Of a stretch of DNA of 64,000 bases, positions 10,901 through 20,600 are shown one piece after another; positions within the stretch are counted from its first letter, which is position 1; every line of letters starts with the position of its first letter. The DNA comes from Zygnema cylindricum (taxonomy: Eukaryota; Streptophyta; Zygnematophyceae; Zygnematales; Zygnemataceae), in assembly GCA_037447655.1 (NCBI GenBank), contig JBBHKE010001462.1, forward strand, positions 232,035 through 296,034. Direction: 5' to 3'. Both the position numbers and the translations under genes were made by a program. The notes under the pieces were generated by a model. It ran no database searches. It was given only the letters and a program-made list of their open reading frames with translations, and was not told where the DNA came from.

Positions 10901-13778
10901 ACTCCTCCCTCTTTCTTTTCATTTGTTAGCATCACCACTTTCTTCCCTTGCATTTGCTAACATTATCTTCCCTCCCTGCCTCCCTCCCTCCCTCTCCCCC
11001 CCATCTCTCTCTCTTTTTCTCTCTCCTCCCTCTCTCCCTTTCTCCCCCTCTTTTTTCTCCCTCTCTCTCCTCTCGCTCCTTTTCCTATTTTCAGAGCCCC
11101 ATCATGGAACAAGCCGACGCCTTCTTCTTTCCCTCACCCCCAGCAGACCATCTTCTCCCCCGGCCCCCTCTTCTCTCCCCTTCCCTCTCTCCTCTCTCCC
11201 CTTCCCTCTCTCCTCTCTCCACTCTCCTCTCCCACGGATGGAAATCTTTTCGGAATGTTGCTTGGAACGCCAACTGGAACACCCAAAGGATTCTCGAACG
11301 GAAATTCGAACGGAATTTGTAACGGAATGTTGAACGGAACTTTTAACGGAAACTTAAACGAAGTTTTAAACGGAAACTTAAACGAAGTTTTAAACGGAAA
11401 CTTAAACGAAGTTTTAAACGGAAACTTAAACGAAGTTTTAAACGGAAATTTAAACGAAGTTTTAAACGGAAACTTAAACGAGGTTTTTAACAGAAATGGA
11501 AACGGAATCCCAAACGAGACGATAACTTCACAAGAGGACAAAAATTCATCGCAAGGAGACGAAAAAACAAATCGACAACAACAACAAGAACATCAAGAAG
11601 ATCTTCCCTCGTCGTCTTCTCCGTGGATTTCAACGGAAAACAGAACTATGGCTATTGCATCGCAAGGATTTCCATGCAATTCCGTTTTAGTTCCGTCACA
11701 AGAAGACGAATTACGAGGGGCTTTAGCTGCAATTTCTGATTTTGTCGACGCTTGGGGTTTAAGTAATTTGGGGGGAGGAGGAGAAGGAGAAGGAGGAGGA
11801 GAGGGAGGAGAGGGAGGAGGAGGAGGAGGAGGAGAATTAAGAAGGGATACTCCACAAAGCTCGTCTTTATCGCCGGATATCAATATGACCGGATGGTATT
11901 CGACCGATATGACCGATATATCCGGAGAAGATAGTCCGGAACACGTATCGTCGGGATTTAAAAATTCAAGCAAGTAAGTTTATCATCCAAATTTTTACTA
12001 TCAATATTCAATTTATATATATTTTTTTTTTTATTTATATTTTTTTTTTTTTTTTTTTTTTTAATTTAACTTTTAATGTAGTGTGAGTGGAAAATTAGGG
12101 TTTAGTCAGAGGGAAGAAACTTTATTCCTGAACACAATTTTTTTTCAATAAACTTTTCTGGGGTCAATTTTATTTCAATTTTATTTCAATTTTATTTCCA
12201 ATTTTATTTCAATTTTATTTCAATTTTATTTCCAATTTTATTCTTTACTGTTCAATTTTGGGCCAGAATTTGAAGCCTAAATCGAGGAAACCCTAACCCT
12301 AATTTAAGCTTTTCATAAATTTTTAACCGACCGAAAAAATAAAATCGATAGCGTTCGTCAGAAAACGACGAATTTCCGAAATCTGCTGACGTGGACTGCC
12401 ATGTTACGTCACGTCATGTACGGATCCAGTAGGACAGATTCTGCCACGATGTCCAGATTCGACCGTACGAGTGTTGTTATCAGCGTTACTAAAATAACTA
12501 TCATTTTTTTTTTTATCTGCCCGCAAATCCTATGGCGCTTCAAAAAGCCATCGTAACCGTACTAAAAAATCAAAAATCGTACTAAAATAACAAAAATCGT
12601 ACAAAAAAGCTGACGTGGAATGGAATCTCTGTTTTTGCCACGTGGCAGCAAGCGACCGAAACCGGCGGAAGAAGAGGTCCCTGGAGACGAATGGATTTGG
12701 AGAAAGTACGGACAGAAAACGATAAAAGGCACAAACCGTTACAGGTAACTAACTCCGTTCCGTTAGAACACTATATTTGGTTTGTACTGAACCGTACATT
12801 TTATTTTGAACCGTTCGTTTGGTTTAAATTCTCTATTAGACTAATATTTGGTTTGAACCGTACAGTTAATTTTAGTCGGATTTTCAAATGTTCAAAACTG
12901 TACGTTTTGTCTTCATGTGTCCGGTTCGAACTAAATGAATTTGTTTCGAGCTTTATGTTAACTTTTATTTAGTTTGGATCTCGAATTGGGTTCCAACCTT
13001 ATAGTTAGTTCAAAAAATTTATATACAAATTTATATTCGACTTATAATTGATTTGAATTCTATGTTTTTTTTTTAAATCCTATTTATGGTTCACACTCTA
13101 TGTTTGATTCCAATTCTGATTTTTAACCATCAATTTGTCCAAAATAGACTTATTACAAGTTTATCAAATAATAAAAACTGATTTATTGGAAATCTAGATT
13201 GAAGATTTAGAGGAATTAACCAAAACAAGTTAAAGTAAAAAGACAAAAAACCATCTTGTTGGACCTTACTATTCACATTTCACTTTTTTTTTTCCTATGT
13301 TGTGTGTCGAATCTTACAAACCCAATATAAGACTTGTGAATTGACAAAATATGACACATAAACCCATATTTATGATCACTTAACCATGCGTATAGTTCCA
13401 ATACTTAAAATAAGTACTAACCTTTTCATTTTGTTTCCTCGACCCATTACCTTCGCTATCACCAAGCACATTTCCTTACATAATTTACATCGGTAAAACG
13501 TATTTCATTTATTCATTTTCGCTTTTTTTTGTGTTTTTTTCAGAAGTTATTACCGTTGCGGCGATCGCAAAGGAGAATGTTGCAAAGCAAAAAGACAAGT
13601 CGATCGATACCTCGAAAACCACATGGTGGCTTCCGCCGAATATTGCGGTGAACATTCGCACGAGAAACCGCCGAAACGAACGCGAAAAACCGTCGTGGTT
13701 CGAAACCATCCGGGATCGCCTTTGCATAGAGAGGCACTAATGGGGTCGGAAATTGATTTGAGCCCTATTTCTACATAG
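6724..13778 (+). CDS. WRKY transcription factor (multi-exon)
   Basis: Predicted exons: 6,724-7,952; 9,077-9,620; 11,095-11,973; 12,649-12,744; 13,544-13,778. WRKYGQK is encoded at 12,698-12,718. The last two exons join in phase 2 inside an Arg codon just before SYYRC, the position of the conserved plant WRKY intron. Zinc ligands are C-X7-C-X23-H-X-H (or C-X6-C-X24), with group III-like Cys spacing but a group I/II-like HXH end. A basic KRPK stretch precedes the domain. The N-terminal part is low complexity (poly-His/Asn, then Asn/Thr/Ser repeats, then an Arg/Glu tract) with a DPRKKKRV basic patch. The product should bind W-box DNA in the nucleus. The domain is certain. The start and the exon 2 to exon 3 junction are not: phase-0 joining puts exon 3 in a frame that stops at 11,322, whereas the frame leading into the WRKY domain is offset. 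Confidence 0.75.
7953..9076 (+). other. WRKY gene intron 1, AT-rich then pyrimidine-rich
   Basis: GTAAGA donor at 7,953 and a TTCTTAACAG acceptor ending at 9,076. The first half is AT-rich with repeated AATTAGATAATT-like motifs; a purine patch lies at 8,500-8,640; the last 370 bases (8,700-9,070) are TTTTCTTTCC-rich on the transcribed strand. No other feature seen. Confidence 0.7.
9077..9620 (+). other. WRKY gene exon 2
   Basis: Joins exon 1 in phase 2 across an Arg codon, giving ALLR followed by [16 protein letters not shown]. The N-terminal half is helical and charged; the middle (9,355-9,475) is a Gly/Glu tract from GGAGGA repeats; the end contains [16 protein letters not shown]. The donor GTGAGT is at 9,621 after a complete codon. 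The last 129 bases of this exon plus its donor recur at 10,541-10,703. Confidence 0.65.
9492..9655 (+). repeat. Duplicated exon-end segment, copy 1
   Basis: About 163 bases covering the 3' end of WRKY exon 2, its GTGAGT donor and the start of the following CT tract are repeated almost without change at 10,541-10,703. The two copies differ mainly in the length of the homopolymer/CT tract at the end. Near identity implies a recent event or an assembly artefact. Confidence 0.95.
9900..10195 (+). repeat. Intronic minisatellite TTTTTTGAAATTGTGTAT
   Basis: About a dozen imperfect copies of an 18-25 bp unit (TTTTTTGAAATYGTGTAT and variants such as TTTTTGAATTTCGTAT) fill the stretch just upstream of the DEG9-like exon. 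The last unit runs into the TTTTGCAG acceptor. Its T-richness may have supplied the polypyrimidine tract for that acceptor. Confidence 0.8.
10199..10379 (+). pseudogene. Isolated DEG9-like serine protease exon
   Basis: A 181-base open segment between a TTTTGCAG acceptor and a GTGAGG donor encodes [17 protein letters not shown] followed by CVGIAFQSL and [20 protein letters not shown] is the active-site Ser motif of DegP/HtrA-type (S1C) proteases, and the following segment matches plant DEG9 rather than DEG1/5/8. The rest of the protease (catalytic His and Asp region, PDZ parts) is not found anywhere in the window. It lies in the sense direction inside WRKY intron 2, between the duplicated exon-2 copies. 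It enters in phase 0 and leaves in phase 1, so inclusion would shift the WRKY frame. I call it an exon-sized fragment moved here from a DEG9 gene; a misassembly is the alternative. Confidence 0.75.
10541..10703 (+). repeat. Duplicated exon-end segment, copy 2
   Basis: Second copy of the exon 2 end and donor (GTGAGT at 10,670), starting directly after a TATATAATATGTATATA microsatellite. The reading frame through it is intact. If this donor is used instead of the one at 9,621, the intervening DEG9-like exon and 1 kb of DNA would belong to a different transcript structure. Confidence 0.9.
10680..11094 (+). repeat. CT-rich end of WRKY intron 2
   Basis: Nearly continuous CT-rich sequence on the transcribed strand leading to the CCTATTTTCAG acceptor at 11,094. 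It generates long Ser/Pro/Leu frames that are not convincing protein. A second possible acceptor AG lies at 11,096. Confidence 0.7.
11095..11973 (+). other. WRKY gene exon 3 with Asn-Gly repeats
   Basis: The frame that continues into the WRKY domain reads [16 protein letters not shown], then a 24-bp tandem repeat (six copies, about 11,340-11,490) giving NGNLNEVL units, then a Gln/Ser-rich part, a second Gly/Glu tract (11,770-11,835) and a Ser/Asp-rich end ([17 protein letters not shown]). It ends at a GTAAGT donor (11,974), phase 2, which joins to 12,649. Upstream of 11,255 the same frame stays open to the acceptor, but the phase does not fit the exon 2 donor; a base error in a homopolymer, an alternative donor or a missing mini-exon could explain this. 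Confidence 0.55.
12160..12245 (+). repeat. Intronic (CAATTTTATTT)n minisatellite
   Basis: About seven tandem copies of CAATTTTATTT, some with one extra C, in WRKY intron 3 (11,974-12,648). The same intron carries a poly-T stretch at 12,020-12,062. Confidence 0.9.
12649..12744 (+). other. WRKY domain exon a
   Basis: Acceptor CACGTGGCAG at 12,648. Encodes KRPKPAEEE, then [11 protein letters not shown] and TIKGTNRYR up to the phase-2 donor GTAACT at 12,745. It contains the DNA-contacting first beta strands of the domain. The intron that follows (12,745-13,543) shows repeated GAACCGTACA-like motifs in its first 150 bases and nothing else recognisable. Confidence 0.9.
13544..13778 (+). other. WRKY domain exon b and C-terminus
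   Basis: Begins after TTTTTTTCAG. Encodes [19 protein letters not shown] through [15 protein letters not shown], providing both Cys and both His zinc ligands, then a short basic tail and a TAG stop at 13,776-13,778. An AATAAA polyadenylation-type signal lies at 14,048-14,053, about 270 bases downstream. Confidence 0.9.
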
Positions 13779-14047
13779 CCCTAAGCCACACCCTAAGTGA
13801 ACCAAAAAAGTACGAAAAGTACAAAAAGGTACAAGAAAAGTACAAAAAAGGAACAAAAAAAGAACCAAAAAAGAACAAAGAAGGAACAAAAAGAGGCAAA
13901 TTAAAGCGACGATGAGGACGACAAAACAACGACAGGAATAAGGACACGACATGGAGACAGGCAAAATTTTCAACATGTAGTGAAAGCGGTTTGCTTGTAA
14001 ATATTATTTATGCTCACGATAAGTACTGTATGGAATCGTTATTGGAG

Positions 14048-14053
14048 AATAAA
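14048..14053 (+). promoter_or_regulatory. Possible polyadenylation signal of the WRKY gene
   Basis: AATAAA about 270 bases after the WRKY stop codon, the first such hexamer in a suitable position. AT-rich sequence surrounds it. Short motif, so chance occurrence is possible. Confidence 0.4.
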
Positions 14054-15939
14054 TAAGATGAAGATTTTTTTATTTTTGACTGAATGTCAACTTTTTGGTT
14101 TATGTTTGTTTTTTTAGTATTGTACCGTAACCATCACATCATACGAAATTATGTAAAGAAGCTATATTTGGTTGAACCGACAAAAAAATGTTTTTTGTTT
14201 GAGAATTATTATCTGTCCTTGTTATGTCTCTAAATTAAGTATTTGTTTTTTTATGTCCTCGACAACATGAGGAAATGTCAAAGCATCGGTATGATGACAT
14301 CACCGATAATTTTTGTCTTTAATGGAAGACATGTTCCATGATCATGAATGAAACTGTGAAAAGCGTCTTTTTGCTAAAATCCAAAAAAGTGAAGTTTTAA
14401 CCTTTTCCGCCGGCTACGGAAAGAAAAAAAAGGGATACAAAGGATATTTGTTCAAGTCTTATAAAGTTATAATGATAAGTTTTATCAAAAAATGAACGAT
14501 GGTTAACACTCTAAAACGGAATAGAAAGGAAAAATTAATGTGGAAAATGTCATATTAGGTCAAACAACAAAAAATCAAAAACACTGCGGAAACCCAGTGG
14601 CAAACAAAAAAGACGAGCTAAAAGCAGAATTAAAAACCAAACCAAACCCCGATGTAACTAAACTCGTACAAGGCGCCTATCCCCTTAAATCCCCCATGCT
14701 TACAAAAAAAAAAAAAAAAAAATGGCTGACTTTATTAAAAAGCGCGATGGTAAACCATCTGAGTCCATGGGAACAAAAGGAAGTAGCATGGAAAAAACTG
14801 AAAAAACTACATGTTGGGGGAAGAAACAAAAAGGATAAGCAGGATTCTATTGAGGAAAGTCTCCATCCCCTGTCCCTCTGATTCTATATCCACCCCTCGC
14901 ACTCTCCTCCTTCCCTCCCCTCCCTCTCCCCCAACCTTAAACACCCTCCCCAACCTTAAACACCCTCCAACGCGATTCATCACAGCAATAACAAATCAAA
15001 GGCCATTGGGAGTCCTCCATATGTTGTAAACCCGTATCATATGCCTTCTCCCTCTTTAGATTGTCACGATGCATCTCAGGTAGATGTATCTTTATCAAAC
15101 GCATCTGCGTCAATCAAATGCGCATAATCATTAACGCGCCCACTCATAGGTACACGTCACCGTTCACGCGCCCACTCATTGGTACAAGTCATCATAATAA
15201 TCAACGCACACAACTGCTAGTGCACACAATCGCTAATGCACTAAATAATTCACGCACATAATTCGAACCCATTCCCATGAAGGTTTACTAAGGAATGGGC
15301 GGCAAGGGTTATTAGCCCCGAAAACCTTCGACGACCCGTAGTCACAGGGTTTGATACACGAGGGTCCGCTCCTCAAAACCTGCGGACAAGGGTAAGTAAA
15401 ATGACCAAACTTTTATTTCTCCTTTCCGATTATGACAATTCCCTAGACCAACGGTGGTCTACACCTATGGGTTGTGGTGGGTTCAGACTCCTTTCCACCA
15501 TATGTACTTCAGCAGACCTATATAGTGGCGATTATGGCATCACGACTATGGCGTGAGTTCCTATGGTCCACCCAAGAGAATCCTCGGAGACGGCTACCCA
15601 CCCAAGGCTAGAAAGACAAGTTACCAAGCCATATGAGAACCATCCCTCTCGCCCTAAAAAAATGCCCATGACTGGGCGGGAGGCTGGCGGTGCCTTTCTC
15701 GAACTGGTTAACCAAAGCTAGACAAATTTCCCCATGTAAGGCTTTCTTTAGCTCAAAAGGTGCCCATGACAAACATGTTATGACCCTATTTATCGTACAA
15801 CATTTCTACGTACATGTTATCCTAATGACAAAAGTTGTAGTCTGATGGGCTATCGGGATCTACGGCTCAGACGGGCCTTAACGACGAGTAGTCATCGTAC
15901 ATTGCCCAATACATGGCCCCATGCATAGCTCTATTTTTC

Positions 15940-16076
15940 GACGGGAGACCACCAATCGGAAGGGGGAATCTTGCCTTTCATTCACAACCATCAGATTATC
16001 AATCCAACAAGTATGTACGGAGAAAAGATGTTGTAAGTGGCAAAAAAGACATCAACACTAATAGCGATATACAGTG
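15940..16076. mobile_element. MITE, TIR family A (left end missing)
   Basis: The right half of the element is recognisable: CCACCAATCGGAAGG, then ATGTACGGAGAAAAGATG, GTAAGTGGCAAAAAAGACAT and the end CACTAATAGCGATATACAGTG. The corresponding left terminus is absent, so this is a truncated copy. Confidence 0.6.
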
Positions 16077-17610
16077 AATTTCTGTGTGTCCAAAAATATT
16101 GCCAACATTAGTTTCCCTTTGCTTCATCGCGTGCTCAATTTCTCTCTTGTGGTGGTCTTGAAGCTTGGCTATTGGCTCACCAATTCTTTCCACTCTTATC
16201 TCGCACTTGCTTCAACTCACCACTGCTTTCAGGTTCAAGCCTGGCCTCCACGTTCACGTTCACTCGTCCACGTTCACTTAGCTCTTTCGTTAGCCCGTGC
16301 AAGAGGGAGAGAGGGAGGGGAGAGGGAGAGAGGGAGAGAGGGAGAGAGGGAGAGATTTGCCAAAGTCCTTTAGCACAATGGCGTTCACTTGTTTTGTTGC
16401 TCCCATGGAGGAGAGTTTATTCAAGCACACAACACCATGACAACTCTTATCTACGAGGAAGATTATACTCTTCTCTGATAAGTTTCACATGCTATTCCTT
16501 CGTGACGGATGGATATTCTATTACTCGATGGTGGGCGCAATATTTTTGGTGACATTGTTTTGACAATTTTGCCTCGTTGTAGCTTGTGGTTATATTTAAC
16601 CCCTTTATCTCCTTTCCCCTTTTCCCTCCAAGTCTCCCAAATGATTAAAAACCCAAAATGTCAAAATTCCAAATGTCGATTTCTCAAATAAGAGAACTCT
16701 TTTACCATAAACAAAAACTTCATGAATAAATAACAGTTTAAGAATACCATTATTAACAAGTAATATGAGAATCAATGAAAACAATAATAAAAGAATAAGC
16801 AGATAAAATAATTTTCAAGCATAACCATATAAGTACATATGGCAAAAGGCTCAAATTGTCAATATAAAACAATGACCAAAAACCAAAAAGCAATTTCCAC
16901 GAGCATTTTTAAGTTTTTAACATTCACCAAAAGATACTAATAAATTCAAAATCCAAAAACAATTTCACATAGTATTAAAACAGTTCACAAAAGAGTTGAA
17001 AACTTTTCTTTCAAACCTTATATTGTACATCTTTGGAAACCTAAAAAAACAAAACACATAGAAAAGTTAAAAAATAGTGTCGAAAGTATATAACACAGAA
17101 CACGAATTAACCTTTTCTCTCAAAAAAAAACCTTCCTAAATTCAAAAACCACACATATCTTAAGAAAAAGTGAAGGCGTGACTTTACTTTTGTGAACCAA
17201 TCAATGCTATTGCAAAAAGAAGAAAAAAATTGAAATAGTTGACAAGTGAAATTATTTTACCGAGAGTTAATAAAATCACTTTATAAAACACAAAGAATAG
17301 AAAGAAACTGCACTTATTAATAATAGACAATACAAATACAAATTGATAGAAAGACTCGGAGAAAGGGAGAAAGCGAGAGGAGAGAGGAGAGAGGAGAGAG
17401 GAGAGGGGAGAGGGGAGAGGGAGAGGGGAGGGAGAAGGGAGGGAGAAGGGAGGGAGAGAGAGAAGGAGATAGAAGGAGAGAAAGGGAGAACGAACCAAAT
17501 AGGCCATCGGGACATGAAAGACCGATGAAGAGAGAAAAACGAAAACGGATCGAACAAACAAACAAAAAAAAACAAAAACAAAACAAAAAAAAAGAGTTTT
17601 TTTTTTCTAT

Positions 17611-20600
17611 CTACTGTGTCGATAACATACTCGGAAACAATAATCTACCCTCGACCAAATTCTCTCGAGGCCGATCCGCAGGAGTAGAGAGAGATCTCGG
17701 GTAAATTATGGAATCCACACTATTTTCGGTACCAGAATTTCCATCCGATAGACGGTCAGGAGAAGGAGCCGTCCAATTTTTTTTCTGCCCGGGCAAATAA
17801 TCGTCGAGTTCACTTACCATAACTTTTTTCAAAGAGGGAATTCGAGCCGCGAGAGTTTTATACAATCGAGTGTACCTTTCTCGAACACTCGAAACCGTTT
17901 TCGCCATAACTAAGGTTTTGAGAGATTCGGGGAGTTCTTTGAGTTCTTTAGCGATTTCTTCTACACTATTTAGGGTTTCCAAAACGACGGGAATTGGCAT
18001 CACACAAATTTCGAAGGAGGGCCGTTGTGGGTTTCCTCCACTTTCTTTTCCAACTGTGAAAGTTAAAGAGAAAAGAGAAGAAGGAAAAAGGGAAAAGAGA
18101 AGAAGGAAAAAGGGAAAAGAGAAGAAGGAAAAATAGAAAAAACAAAAAGAGGAAGAAGGTTAAAACGTCAGCATAAGTCAATGGACGCTCATAAAAATTC
18201 GATACATTTTTCGAGAGAAAAAACAGGGATTACGCGAGAAAACTTGACATTTGCCGTTTAAATAAAAATGACGTTTAAGCAAAACATGGATTGGAATGTG
18301 AATCACATATTCAAAAACTTTAGAGATAAAGGAGTAGGGACAGGGAGGGAGGAGGGGAGGGAGGGAGGGAGGGAGAGAGAGAGAGAGACTTAACAAATCA
18401 GATTTCAGATTAAATCATTCCCAAACTAATCTTCCTACAAAAACGCTTCTTGAAACTGACACCAAAATATGTACTTAAAAACCTTCAAATAACTCTCAAC
18501 AATCCAAGAAACGCCCCAAAAAAACCTACTCATAAACCAAAAAAGAAACCCGAAAAAAAAACACAGACAAGAACAAAAGAAACGAAAGAGAAGAAAAAAA
18601 AAACACCTTTTCCGATCCCAACTTTCGCAACAAGTTCGAGTCGAGAAGTCGCTCCACATTTTACGATTATTGGAGGAGTTCCCGCCCTACTATTAAATTG
18701 TACCGCACTCCACTCTATTAATTCTCCTCTTAAACAATCCGGAATTCCGGGAATACATTCCTCCAAAAAAAGTTCTTGATTGTTATTCGACATATTTTTT
18801 TGACTCATTGAAGAAGAAACAGTTTGGGATTTAGAAAGTGCTGCTTTTGAATTCGTATTCGAATTCGAGTTCGAGTTTGAATATGAATTTGAATTTGAAA
18901 CGGAAATCGAATTCGAAAAGGAGTTTTGGTTTAAATTTGAGGAGTCAGTAAGTGATAAGACCTGGTAAGAAAGAAAAACCAACAAAATCAACGGAAATCC
19001 ATTAAAATGAATCGAAAAGGTATATAAACAAACCTAAAAATGACGTAAAAAGTATTTTAAAACAACTTTCTAAAAATAGAAAAGGAAAATCCATTAAAGC
19101 GAATCTAAAAAGAATATAAAGGCATCTAAAGAGTAGTTAAACGAACTTAAAAGAACCACGTATTAAAAAAGAATCGATACAGAATTAGAAAATAAAAATC
19201 AGTAACATAAAATGAATACAAACTGTAAACTCAGATACACGAAAATGAAAAAAAGTTAGTAATTTTTTTGTCCTAAAGACAGTTTTGAGTCTCAAGAAAC
19301 TAAAAACACGCCTACAAGAAAAAAAAAAAAAAAAAAACTTAAAAGCACCTAAACACAAAAATAGAAAAACTAAAAAACAATCCAAAGGGAAATAAAAAAA
19401 CACCTCCAAAAAAAAAAAGTAGCAAAAAATATAAAACAAATCACCTTCAAAAAAAAGAAGAAAAAAGGAAAAAAAAAGATAAAAAAGAAAAGAAAAAGAC
19501 AAAAAAAGAAGAAAAAAAAAAGAAAAAAAGAAAAAAAGAAAACAACTGACCTCCATATGTTTTTGAGCTTCACCCAAATATCCCTCGGCTACCACTCGGT
19601 CAATGGGAAGCATTAGAGGAACCTTCTCGGAAAGTAATCGACCCAATTGGGTCCGTTTTTTTGCAATCGACAAACTACTCCAAGGACCCGATTTTTTCGC
19701 CTCCTGTTTCCATATTTTAATTTTATTTTTTAGTATTAGTGCATTAGCTTTGGTTTTATTAGTACAAACATTAGTGTTTACGGATTTTTCGTAGCGATTT
19801 TTGCACCTTGATTCCACACATTTATCAGATTTTTTAAGAGAAATATTGGGTTTTTATAAGAAATATTTACAAAATTTTCCAGCTGTTGTTGGGTATAATC
19901 GATTGTACCTCACAAGACTTCAGAATGTCCTCTAATATAAAAAGAGACGCGACACGAGCTTCTTCCTCGTTGTGAGAGGGAAGCTCCACTCTCTCATCAT
20001 CCATCAAAACGGGATCCGAATGCATTTCTTTCATCACCTGGAAAAATAAAAAAAATGTTTTGAGCAATAGTTTCTACTTTGGGAATAATTTGGAACAACA
20101 GTTTCGAATTTGGGAATAGTATTGTACGATAGTTTCTAGTTTGGGAATAGTTTTGTACAATAGTTTCTTGTTTGGGAATAGTTTTATACAATAGTTTCTA
20201 GTTTGGGAATAGTTTTATACAATAGTTTCTAGTTTGGGAATAGTTTTGTACAATCGTTTCTAGTTCCGCAACAGTTTTATACAATATTATCTACATTGTG
20301 AATACTACGTGAAAGGTTTTGACAATAATTTCTAGTTCGCAAATAATTTTGAATATTAGCTTCTAGTTTTTGAATGGTTTTGAAAAAGAATTAATTATTT
20401 GTGAATAGTTGTGAACTATAGTTTTTAATTTGTAAATGGTTTTGAGCAATAGTATATACAATGGGAATGTTTTTGAACAGTTTTTTTCCTACTTAATCAT
20501 TTACAGTGCGCTTAACTTTGAACAATAATTTCTACTTTGTTAATAGTTTTGAAAAATAATTTCTACTTTGTTAATAGTTTTGAAAAATAATTTTTACTTT

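Larger units (their letters stand above)
13779..17610. other. Intergenic region between WRKY and kinesin genes
   Basis: The two genes converge here. I see no convincing gene. A Lys-rich frame at 14,540-14,881 lacks an ATG and contains an A18 run; it is unassigned. 15,290-15,960 is more balanced in composition, reads like repeat-derived (possibly solo LTR) sequence, but I found no terminal direct repeats. A partial family A MITE ends at 16,076, and GA-rich tracts lie at 16,300-16,355 and 17,345-17,490, the latter downstream of the kinesin stop. Confidence 0.6.

Noticed and set aside
14540-14881. Lys-rich frame as a small gene
   Set aside because: No ATG start, an A18 run inside the frame and no recognisable family.
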